Made by a program: the position numbers and the translations under genes
Source of the DNA: CAYFVR01 sp046541515
GTDB lineage: Bacteria; Desulfobacterota; Desulfobacteria; Desulfobacterales; Desulfococcaceae
Direction: 5' to 3'
Assembly (NCBI GenBank): GCA_046541515.1
Contig: JBKHDD010000018.1
Span: 1-46,337, forward strand
Length of the DNA stretch: 46,337 nt
In this document: positions 9,270 through 16,852 of the stretch, in pieces
Layout: every line of letters begins with the position of its first letter
Numbering within the stretch: position 1 is the first letter of the stretch
Notes under the pieces: model-generated
What the model was told of the DNA's origin: nothing
Databases searched by the model: none
What the model saw: the letters and a program-made list of their open reading frames with translations, nothing else

Positions 9270-9366
9270 GCCGTTCATTTGCCGAAAAAAGGCAGGGGCG
9301 TATCGCGTACGCCCCTGGTCAACCAGGCACGATTGACCCATTGAAATCCCAAAGTGAACGGTATTG
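9266..9366. repeat. Dispersed ~100-bp structured repeat, copy A
   Basis: The right end TGAACGGTATTG (9355-9366) is identical to the other copies. The left end (9266-9277) is a degenerate inverted copy with two mismatches. On the minus strand there are two hairpins: GGTCAA...TTGACC, then a perfect 10-bp stem CAGGGGCGTA/TACGCCCCTG followed by CCTTTTTTC, which looks like an intrinsic terminator. It starts 4 bp after the stop of the HD-GYP gene on that strand, so it may serve as that operon's terminator. Confidence 0.8.
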
Positions 9367-9369
9367 CGC

Positions 9370-10806
9370 CTAAAACAAAAAATCCGCAGGCTGCACGCCG
9401 AAGGTGGAGGGATGGAAGGTGCGGACGATGTTTCGCTTGTAGGCTCGGCTTTTGGGCCGTCGTTCCATCATGTCCAGCTCCCCGCCTTTTTGAAATCCGT
9501 TGTCCGGGTCCGGGATCAGATGAATCAGATGGGGCCGATCCGACGGCCCGTCCACCCGGCCGGAGCGCACCAGACCGATTTCCCCCGTGTCCAGCAGCAC
9601 CATGGTTCCCACCGGATAAATTCCCATCATGCGGATGAACACCTTGAGCAGCACGGGATCGAAATCGGTGCCCGCGCCCTTGAGCATGTAGCCCAGGGCT
9701 TCGTCGGGGCTCATCACCGATTCCCGGTATTTTCGCGGCGACGTGATGGCGTCGTACACGTCGGCAATGGCGAGAATTCGGCCGAACAGGCTGAGGCTGG
9801 TTTTGCGCTGAGATTGGGGATAACCCGAAAGATCGTATTTGAGATGATGTTCGAACGGCGGCGCGATCAGCCTGGCCCGCCGTTCCCGGCTGGCCTTGAT
9901 CTTGAGAATCTGCAGGGCGCTGTTGAGGGAATGCTTTTTCACCTCTTCAAACTCTCCGGCGGTGAGCCGGCCCGGCTTGTTGAGAATGTGCACCGGGATT
10001 TCCACCTTGCCCAGGTCGTGAAGCATGCCGCAAACCGCCAGCCGCTCCAGGGACGGTTTGGAAAGCTGGATGGCGTTTCCCAGACACATGGACAGGATGG
10101 CCACGTTCACCGAGTGATGGAAGGTGTAGTCGTCGTAGGTGCGGAGGGTGCTGAGGGTCATCAGCAGCGAGTCGTCCTCGACGATCAGGTCCACCATCTC
10201 CTGGGCGATGCGCACCGTCTTTCCGATGCCCACCCGCTGGTCGCCGGCCAGCTTTTGGGCCACCTCCTGGAGGGATTCCATGCCGTGGGCGTAGGCCTGG
10301 CGGGCCATGGTTCGTTTTCCCTGGTTCGCCTCCACCGGCGCTTCCTGCGGAACCGGGATGATTTCCAGCCATTCCAGGCCCGGCCCGCCGGACCCTTCAA
10401 ACAGCGCCGCCGCCGGGTCTGCGGACCGGGCCGCGTCCCCCAGCAGCCGGGCCAGCGCAACGGCGGGGTCGGTTCCGCTTCCTCTTTTCTCCAAATAGCC
10501 TTCCGCTTGAATGGAAAAACCGCGCACCTCGAGTCCCTCCATGAAACGGGCGATCTGATCCATCATCCGGGCCGTTTTGGGCCGGTATGGAATTTTTTCT
10601 CCCTGAAAAATGAGCCGCCCCAGCAGGATTTCAAACCGGATTTCCGCCTCGCCGGCGGCACTCGTCGCCAACAGATCGGCGAACGCCTTCGCGCCCGACC
10701 GGAGCGTCGCGTTGTCCTGGTCGTGGACCCGAAGCGTCTGGACGAGACGGAACAGGGTGGCCCAAAGTTTTTCCGGCAGGATTTCGGGGGAAGGGGCGTC
10801 GCTCAT
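9370..10806 (-). CDS. HD-GYP domain protein (probable cyclic-di-GMP phosphodiesterase)
   Basis: A 478-residue cytoplasmic protein. The N-terminal half (about 1-210) is a variable sensor-like region without clear membrane segments. The C-terminal half is an HD-GYP domain: HH (230-231), HDLGK (263-267), HH (320-321) and SGYP (327-330), then ADVYDAI. Family knowledge: HD-GYP enzymes hydrolyse cyclic di-GMP (some cGAMP) with a bi- or trinuclear metal site, and the metal ligands seen here look intact. Its ATG overlaps the stop of the upstream HEAT-repeat gene as ATGA, so the two are coupled and probably act together. The stop is 4 bp from dispersed repeat copy A. Confidence 0.9.
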   Translation of the reverse strand: MSDAPSPEILPEKLWATLFRLVQTLRVHDQDNATLRSGAKAFADLLATSAAGEAEIRFEILLGRLIFQGEKIPYRPKTARMMDQIARFMEGLEVRGFSIQAEGYLEKRGSGTDPAVALARLLGDAARSADPAAALFEGSGGPGLEWLEIIPVPQEAPVEANQGKRTMARQAYAHGMESLQEVAQKLAGDQRVGIGKTVRIAQEMVDLIVEDDSLLMTLSTLRTYDDYTFHHSVNVAILSMCLGNAIQLSKPSLERLAVCGMLHDLGKVEIPVHILNKPGRLTAGEFEEVKKHSLNSALQILKIKASRERRARLIAPPFEHHLKYDLSGYPQSQRKTSLSLFGRILAIADVYDAITSPRKYRESVMSPDEALGYMLKGAGTDFDPVLLKVFIRMMGIYPVGTMVLLDTGEIGLVRSGRVDGPSDRPHLIHLIPDPDNGFQKGGELDMMERRPKSRAYKRNIVRTFHPSTFGVQPADFLF

Positions 10807-12494
10807 GGGGCATCCTTCCAGACCGCCGCGCAGGCGCGGCGAATGTGGGGAAAACGGCTTTTTCGAGCCTTGCGGAGCACCTCGCGGGCCGATTCGGTGT
10901 CCAGCAGACTAAGGGCCAGGGCGGCGTCGGCGCGTCGCCCGGCGGGGTCCATGGAAAAAATATCCGACCAGGGCTGGCCGGCGAGAATTTCCTTGAGAAA
11001 CGGGACCGACCAGGCGGAACCGCATTGGCCCAGGGCCCGGAAGCAGGCGGTCCGGTGGGATCGGTCGGCGGAATCGGCCGCGCCGCCTTCCAGGTGTTCC
11101 CGCAGCAGTCGTTCCGCGTCCGGATTTCGTTCCCGGGCCAGATGCGTCAGCACCCGCCGTCGGATGGGTTCCGCCGCGTCGTCGATCCGGGAAAATATCT
11201 CCTGAACCCGGTTCGGATGGCGCTCCAGATATTGCTCCAGCACCTGGCGGCGGATGGCGGGGGACTCGTGGGAAAGCAACGTGGCCAGCCGCTTTTCCGA
11301 TTCTTCCTCGGGAAGGCCCGCAATCAGCTCCACGATGGTGGACACCAGGGTTTCGTCGGGATGAGACAGCAGCGGGTCCACCGCCCGCACGTCCCGCTGG
11401 ATCAACCGGGTGACGGCCTTCATCAGCACCCGGCGGGCCGGGCGGCTTTCCACCTCGGCCAACATTTCGGCCAGGGGAACCGCCGCGATGGGGCGCAAAA
11501 GTCCAATGGTTTTAAAAAGGTCCTGAAACTGGGCCTTGGTCAGCCGGTCCAGGGACGGTTCGCCCGCACGCAGCACCTTCAGGCTTTCGGGGCCGGAGAT
11601 CCGGTCGAAAAAGGCGTCCAGCCGTTCCGCCACCCAGGCGCGGTCCGGCCCCGGGGCCCGGCGGATTTTTTCCATCTCCAGCAGGAGCTTGCGGGAGAGG
11701 TCGAACTCCCGGGCCGCCAGGGCGTCCCGGAATTCCTCGGCCAAATGGGTCAGCACCGCCTCGAAGCCCGCCGCGTTGTCCTGATGGTCCAAAATGATGA
11801 GGAAAATATCGAAGACGTCCGACATGGCCTCCCAATTTTCCTCGGCTTCCACCATTTCCCGCAGCCGTTCCATCTCCTCTTCGGTCAGCTCGGTGACCGA
11901 GTCGGGAATGGTTTCCCGGCCGGTGACGTCGGCGTTCCCGGCGATTTCGTGGGCGGAGCGCGCCAGTTCCCCGGCGTTCATGGCCCCTTCGTAGGGCTTC
12001 AGGGGCGGAAAGGACTCCAGGGGCGGAGCTTCCCAGTAGATGGTTGCGTCGTAAGATAGGTGGGGAATGTCGGCGGACCAGAGACCGGTGACCAAGTCGC
12101 CCTCGGCTTCGGAGTCCAGCACCCGGTACCGGTTCAGCAGGCCGCAGAATCGGGATACCCCCTCCGGGTCGATTCCGGGTTGAAATTCGATGCTTCGAAT
12201 GCCGTCCCGAAAAAGGACCTGGTCCATTTCGCCGGGCTGGCCCGTGCTTTCGTGGAGCGTCTCCCCGCCCAATTCGATGCGTCCCTTGCCGATGTCCAGG
12301 GACAGCGGGCCGCGGGTTTCCAAAAAGCTTGCCAGCGCCTTCTGAAAGGCGGCCAGCACGTTTCGGCAGGTGGTGTGGTCTTCCGGATAAAAGCCGTAAT
12401 TTTTGAAAACCAGGAGGAGCTGACGGACCACGGCCTCGGCGTCGCGCAGAACATCCGGTGACGGAGCGGGCGTTTTGGAGGCGGAATTCGGCAT
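10803..12494 (-). CDS. HEAT-repeat protein coupled to the HD-GYP gene
   Basis: A 563-residue soluble protein. The N-terminal part (about 1-250) resembles the N-terminal region of the neighbouring HD-GYP protein in style: a helical block with phrases such as QLLLVFKNYGFYPEDH and KGRIELGGETLHEST. The C-terminal half contains HEAT-like repeats, e.g. DETLVSTIVELIAGLPEE, ESPAIRRQVLEQYLER and AEPIRRRVLTHLARE. The ATG at 12494 (MPNSASKTP) was chosen; the frame runs upstream to 12587 but that extension has no protein-like character. It overlaps the HD-GYP gene by four bases. No catalytic motif is visible, so a scaffold or partner role for the phosphodiesterase is inferred. Confidence 0.8.
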   Translation of the reverse strand: MPNSASKTPAPSPDVLRDAEAVVRQLLLVFKNYGFYPEDHTTCRNVLAAFQKALASFLETRGPLSLDIGKGRIELGGETLHESTGQPGEMDQVLFRDGIRSIEFQPGIDPEGVSRFCGLLNRYRVLDSEAEGDLVTGLWSADIPHLSYDATIYWEAPPLESFPPLKPYEGAMNAGELARSAHEIAGNADVTGRETIPDSVTELTEEEMERLREMVEAEENWEAMSDVFDIFLIILDHQDNAAGFEAVLTHLAEEFRDALAAREFDLSRKLLLEMEKIRRAPGPDRAWVAERLDAFFDRISGPESLKVLRAGEPSLDRLTKAQFQDLFKTIGLLRPIAAVPLAEMLAEVESRPARRVLMKAVTRLIQRDVRAVDPLLSHPDETLVSTIVELIAGLPEEESEKRLATLLSHESPAIRRQVLEQYLERHPNRVQEIFSRIDDAAEPIRRRVLTHLARERNPDAERLLREHLEGGAADSADRSHRTACFRALGQCGSAWSVPFLKEILAGQPWSDIFSMDPAGRRADAALALSLLDTESAREVLRKARKSRFPHIRRACAAVWKDAP

Positions 12495-12865
12495 GGGAAT
12501 ATCCCGGGTTTGGATTCGGTCCCCACAACCGGTCCGGCGGCGATCGCGATTTCCCGGGGCAAAAGGTTCATCCCGCGGGGGAACCACGGAAAGCCTTATG
12601 CCCCGGCCGAGGAAACGCCGGCCGATTTTTTACCTTATCAAACAGGATGGGTTTTGGAAAGCAACCGCCCATCATGAAACGGAATCTTTCGGCGTTCCGT
12701 GAAGCGGTTGGCATTCGTCCAAATTCCCCGCGCATCCGACGAAGCGCCGGGGCGCGTCCGCCGCGGGCGGGAAAATCCGGGGAGGATGGTCCTGTTCGAC
12801 GGGGGAAATGGAAGAAAGGAGGGCGCGGGAGCGGGACGCGAGCCCCGCCCCCGAAGCGATGGATG
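12495..12865. other. Intergenic region between norB and the HEAT/HD-GYP operon
   Basis: No convincing gene is seen here. It holds the 3' end of the norB transcript and presumably the promoter of the HEAT/HD-GYP operon. One GC-rich inverted repeat (around 12,604-12,625, CCGGC/GCCGG arms) is followed on the plus strand by a T6 run. No plus-strand gene upstream would use it. Confidence 0.5.
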
Positions 12866-15154
12866 TTATTGCGGGGGCGTTTCCGGCGCTTTCCGGACCC
12901 TTAGCCAGGTCCGGATTGCCGCCAGGGAGATGGGGACCGCGCCCAGCAGGATGAAGACCAAATCGGCGGGCATCCGAAGCCACTCGATGAGCCGCACGAA
13001 ATCCTGGCTCATGTAGGCGCTGCTCCGGGCGTGCCAGTAGCCGTTTTCAATCACGTCCCAAAGCTGGAAAATGCCGCCGGGGAACAGATTGGTGACCACC
13101 ATCAGGGCGAGGCCGATGTTGAGTCCCCAAAAACCGGTCTTGATCAAGGGTTCGATCTTTCGCCAGCCCTCGTCCGGGAGCGTCTGGCGGAAGGCCAGCA
13201 CCATCAGCGCCATGGCCAGCATGCCGAACGCGCCCATGAGCGCGGCGTGGCCGTGGTTGGTGGTCAGCATGGTGCCCACTTCGTAATAGCTGACCACCGG
13301 CATGTTGATCAGAAAGCCGAAAACCCCCGCGCCGATGAAATTCCAGAACCCCACGGACATCAAAAAGAAGAAGGCCCATTTGTGGGGAATGGCGAGCCCC
13401 TTTTCCGACTTTCCGTTCCCCGCGCCGGTCAGCCGGATAAAGTCCCAGGCGTCCAGAGTCAGCAGGGTGAGGGGCACCACCTCCAGGGCGGAAAACATCG
13501 CGGCGAAGGCCATGGTCACGCTGGACTGGCCGGTCCAGTACCAATGGTGCGCCGTGCCCACCACGCCGCCGGAGAGGAAAAGGATGGCGTCCAGGTAGAT
13601 GATTCGGGTGACCGTGAGGCGGGAAACGATTCCCAACTGGAAAAAGGTGACCGCCACCATCACCGTGACGAACAGTTCGAAAAAGCCTTCCACCCAGAGG
13701 TGGATGATCCAGAACCGCCAGATGTCCACCACGGAGAAGTTGGTCATGCCGTTGAAGAAAAAGGCGGGCAGGTAAAACAGCGGGATGGCGATGGCGCCGC
13801 CCAGAAACAGGAAGATGATCTCCCGCCGTTCCGGGTCTCGCTTGGCGTTTTTGATGTATCGGTACAGCAGAAACAGCCAGAGCAGAAGCCCCGCCACCAG
13901 CAGCCCCTGCCAGAGACGGCCCAGGTCCAGGTATTCCCAGCCCTGGTGGCCCACCAGGGACCAGTGGTCGCCCATCCACTGCCGCGCGCCGGCCATTTCG
14001 CCCGCCAAGCTGCCGACCACCACGATCACCAGCGCCCAGAAAAGAATGTGGACGCCCATGGCCTGGCGCTTTGGTTCCTCCCCGCCCAGGGAGGAGGCCA
14101 GCAGCAGGCCGCCGGCCACGTAGGCCGTGGCGATCCAGAACAGCGCGAGCTGAAGGTGCCATGTTCGCAGAATGTTGCTGGGGAAGAGGATGGAAAGGTC
14201 GAATCCGTAAAAGTCTCCCGGTTCGGCGCGAAAGTGGGCCAGGGCCCCGCCGATCAGCGTCTGGGCGAGAAACAGCAGGCTCACCACCACGAAAAACTTG
14301 ATGACCGCGCGCTGACTGGGCGTGGTGTGCCCCGGCAGTATTTCCGGCCGGACCCGGGTCGGCTCGCCCTTCCAGCCCAGATAATCAAACTTGCCGAAGG
14401 TGAACAGCACCACGGCCAGACCGCCCAGCAACATGACCACGCTCAGGGCGCTCCAGAGAATGGCGTCGCTGGTCAACGTGTTCCCGGCCAGCGGATCGTA
14501 GGGAAAATTGTTGGTGTAGGAATAATTTTTCCCCGGCCGTTGGGCGACGGAGGCCCAGGCGGTCCAGGCGAAAAAGGCGGTGAGATCCCGAAGATGGGCT
14601 TCGTCCCGAAGGAAACCGGCCGGCAGTCCCCCGCTGTGTTCCGGGCCGGAAAAATAGTCCCGCCACCGCTTCATCTGATCCCGAAAAGATTCCACCTCGG
14701 CGGCCGTGAACCCCAACGTGCCCGATTCGGGGTCGTATCGGTTCTTTTTGAGGATTTCCCGGGTTTCGGCCTCCACCGCGCCCTGCTCCGCCCCGGTCAG
14801 TTCCCCCGGCGGCTTGCCGTACATTTCGCGGGCCAGGTTTTCGTTGGCGTCGATGGCCAGTTCATGGAGGTAGGCCGCGGAAAAATCCGGACCGAGATAG
14901 GCCCCGTGGCCCCAAATGCTGCCGTTTTCCATCAGGCCGTACCGCAGGAACACCTGCTGCCCGGTTCGGATATCGTCGCCGGTAAAAACGGTTTCGCCGT
15001 CGGGTCCGACCACCCGCTCCGGAATTGGCGGCGCCTTGCGGTAGGCGTCCGCCGACAAAAAACCGAGAATCGCCATGCCGATCAAAAAGACGAACAGCGC
15101 GGCGTAGCGCCATGCCGGGGCGAGCTTGAGGTCCTTTTGCTCGGGCTTCTCCAT
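12866..15154 (-). CDS. norB: Quinol-dependent nitric oxide reductase, single subunit (qNOR)
   Basis: A 762-residue membrane protein of the haem-copper oxidase superfamily. An N-terminal transmembrane helix is followed by a long periplasmic, cytochrome-c-like domain (about 40-220, with GQQVFLRYGLMENGSIWGHG) that lacks a CxxCH haem c site, as expected for the quinol-type enzyme. The 12-14 helix core contains the NOR signatures GHQGWEYLDLGRLWQ, HLWVEGFFELFVTVM and HHWYWTG. It reduces two NO to N2O using quinol. The start has a strong AAGGAGG site. No norC, norR or other denitrification gene is adjacent, so NO detoxification is more likely than respiration. No clear NO-responsive operator was found upstream. 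Confidence 0.95.
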   Translation of the reverse strand: MEKPEQKDLKLAPAWRYAALFVFLIGMAILGFLSADAYRKAPPIPERVVGPDGETVFTGDDIRTGQQVFLRYGLMENGSIWGHGAYLGPDFSAAYLHELAIDANENLAREMYGKPPGELTGAEQGAVEAETREILKKNRYDPESGTLGFTAAEVESFRDQMKRWRDYFSGPEHSGGLPAGFLRDEAHLRDLTAFFAWTAWASVAQRPGKNYSYTNNFPYDPLAGNTLTSDAILWSALSVVMLLGGLAVVLFTFGKFDYLGWKGEPTRVRPEILPGHTTPSQRAVIKFFVVVSLLFLAQTLIGGALAHFRAEPGDFYGFDLSILFPSNILRTWHLQLALFWIATAYVAGGLLLASSLGGEEPKRQAMGVHILFWALVIVVVGSLAGEMAGARQWMGDHWSLVGHQGWEYLDLGRLWQGLLVAGLLLWLFLLYRYIKNAKRDPERREIIFLFLGGAIAIPLFYLPAFFFNGMTNFSVVDIWRFWIIHLWVEGFFELFVTVMVAVTFFQLGIVSRLTVTRIIYLDAILFLSGGVVGTAHHWYWTGQSSVTMAFAAMFSALEVVPLTLLTLDAWDFIRLTGAGNGKSEKGLAIPHKWAFFFLMSVGFWNFIGAGVFGFLINMPVVSYYEVGTMLTTNHGHAALMGAFGMLAMALMVLAFRQTLPDEGWRKIEPLIKTGFWGLNIGLALMVVTNLFPGGIFQLWDVIENGYWHARSSAYMSQDFVRLIEWLRMPADLVFILLGAVPISLAAIRTWLRVRKAPETPPQ

Positions 15155-15300
15155 GGCCTCCTCCTTTTTAATGGGGAATCAAAGGTGATCATTTTTCCAG
15201 GGGCAACCCGGAGAGAAAATGGGGGATTTCATGTAATTTTGGAAAATTGGGACGGGAGATTTGCAATTTGAACCAAGGGGGGAACGACGGAAAATGTCTT

Positions 15301-15345
15301 GAAACAAAAAGACGCCCGCCGGGAGTCAAGACTTCCGGCGGGCGT
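15301..15345 (-). terminator. Strong intrinsic terminator (minus strand)
   Basis: Perfect 11-bp arms ACGCCCGCCGG (15312-15322) and CCGGCGGGCGT (15335-15345), extended inward by GAGTC/GACTT, are followed on the minus strand by TTTTTGTTTC. It ends transcription coming from the DUF3500 gene 320 bp upstream, or from an unseen short RNA in between, and insulates norB. Confidence 0.85.
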
Positions 15346-15472
15346 TCGAAAAGAACTCCCTCGGCTCGATCGGGCCGGAAAAAGGAGTGGCGTCCGAAAA
15401 CCGATAGGTATTCACCAAGAACGGATCGCCCGGGAAGAGCAGGGGGCCCGTCGAGGTCTTTGGGATTAAAAC

Positions 15473-15574
15473 CAATACCGTTTATTTCGGCGAGAAATGG
15501 TAGGGGAGAATTGCATTCGCCCTTTTACAATCCGGCACATTCGTCCCTTGGAAATCCCAAAATGAACGGTATTG
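15473..15574. repeat. Dispersed ~100-bp structured repeat, copy B
   Basis: Terminal inverted repeats CAATACCGTTTA (15473-15484) and TGAACGGTATTG (15563-15574) differ by one base. The element is flanked by near-identical 11-bp direct repeats, GGGATTAAAAC (15462-15472) and GGGAGTAAAAC (15574-15584, sharing its first base with the repeat end), which looks like a target-site duplication. The internal hairpin arms differ from copy A (GAAT/ATTC in place of GCGTA/TACGC) yet still pair. Confidence 0.8.
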
Positions 15575-15664
15575 GGAGTAAAACAACTCAATATAACCGG
15601 GAAGGTTGTCCGGCCGATGGCGGAGAGGAAAACGCGCTTCCGCCACCGACGGAATGTTGGGGAG

Positions 15665-16684
15665 TCAGGAACCCGGATGGTCCCGGTCGTAATGGCGGCG
15701 AAGGAGGTCTTCGCCCCAGTCGTCCCGGAGGTCGCGCCAGACGCTGTGGATGTGGTTGGCCTGGTTCTGGGTGTTGTCGTATTCCACCAGCAGGGCTGGG
15801 CCGTGGAGCCGATAGTAGTGCGGTTCCCCCGGATTGGCGGACCCCGCCCAGGCGAAATGGATGTGTCCCAGTCCGTCCCGGTCCAGCGCGTTCATCCGGC
15901 CGTCGGCCACGTCTTCGGGCATTCGGGTGACGTAGGTTTCCAGCAAGGTCATGAACCGGTCCCGCTGCTCCTCGTTCATTTCCGAAACCGGCATCCCAAC
16001 GGGATCGTCCATCTTTGCCCGGGGGGACCATCGGGTGACGATGTCGGCCGGGGCGTCGTCGTCGATGGCCGCCCGTTTCCGTTGGCCGTTCTCCAGGGCT
16101 TGGAGCAGGCGGCGGGCGGCGGATTCTTCGCCCGGAAGGGTGCGGAATCCCTGGAGCGGGCCTTTGGGAACCTCGGCCGGATTGGCCCCGAAGAAGCAGG
16201 GCGTGGGACCGATGAACGCGCCTTTGGCAATCAGGTGGTTAACGGAGAGGTGATGCCCTTCCACCCGCCAGCCCCAGGGGTCGGTGTCGGATGGCGTGCC
16301 GAACACGGTGACGTGGTATCGTTCCGGGTCGCGACGAAACCCGCCGCCTTCCAGGTCGCCCAGGATTTTCTCCAGGGCCATGATGTTAAGGGCGATGATG
16401 TTGCCGCGCCGGCTCAGACCGGTGGCCAAAAGGACCATGGCCCGTTGCCGCTGGGCGGCGTCCATGTCGCCCAGGGACAATCCGGCCCGGGAGCGGGGGC
16501 GGTAGTCCCAGTTGAACCGCTCGTCGGTGCGGAAGGGCAGGGCGGCCGTTTCTCGTTGGTCCGGGGAGAGAACGGCGAGGAACGCGGACGCGGCGGCGGC
16601 CATTCGTTTGGCGGTGTCGGTGGCGGGGGCGACGGCGTGGGAACCGCCGCTTCCGGTGGAAGGGGTTTCGGGATGAAGATGCAT
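15665..16684 (-). CDS. DUF3500 domain protein
   Basis: A 339-residue protein that matches the DUF3500 pattern along most of its length: RMAAAASAFLAVLSPDQRE near the start, then FRTDERFNWDYRPRSRAGLSL, HVTVFGTPSDTDPWGWRVEGHH and a final HGPALLVEYDNTQNQANHIHSVWRD. The WGWR-x-EGHH segment and the C-terminal HIHSVWRD are the most characteristic parts. The function of the family is unknown. No signal peptide is evident from the annotated start. It is a single gene, with a strong terminator 320 bp downstream and repeat copy B in the spacer. Confidence 0.85.
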   Translation of the reverse strand: MHLHPETPSTGSGGSHAVAPATDTAKRMAAAASAFLAVLSPDQRETAALPFRTDERFNWDYRPRSRAGLSLGDMDAAQRQRAMVLLATGLSRRGNIIALNIMALEKILGDLEGGGFRRDPERYHVTVFGTPSDTDPWGWRVEGHHLSVNHLIAKGAFIGPTPCFFGANPAEVPKGPLQGFRTLPGEESAARRLLQALENGQRKRAAIDDDAPADIVTRWSPRAKMDDPVGMPVSEMNEEQRDRFMTLLETYVTRMPEDVADGRMNALDRDGLGHIHFAWAGSANPGEPHYYRLHGPALLVEYDNTQNQANHIHSVWRDLRDDWGEDLLRRHYDRDHPGS

Positions 16685-16852
16685 GGGGCCTCCTTTGGGT
16701 TCGGGTGGCCCCGAAAAGCTAATGCGCCGGATGCGAAAGGGAAAGGCGGATCGTTGGAAGGGAGAGTCCGGGGGCGGGAGGGTCCGGCCGGATTCCGTCG
16801 CCCCCGCCGGGACGGAGCGGGGGGACCGGTGTCCGGAGGATGGGGTCCGACG

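Larger units (their letters stand above)
15155..15664. other. Intergenic region upstream of norB
   Basis: No gene of note. It contains an A/T-rich norB leader (15155-15300), a strong minus-strand terminator (15301-15345), an unremarkable spacer and dispersed repeat copy B (15473-15574). No FNR-type TTGAT-N4-ATCAA, sigma-54 or NorR-like site could be recognised with confidence in the norB leader. Confidence 0.6.

Noticed and set aside
15155..15300. FNR/DNR or NorR site upstream of the NO reductase
   Set aside because: Only partial half-sites (TGATCA, ATCA/TGAT in the wrong orientation) are visible; no full consensus.
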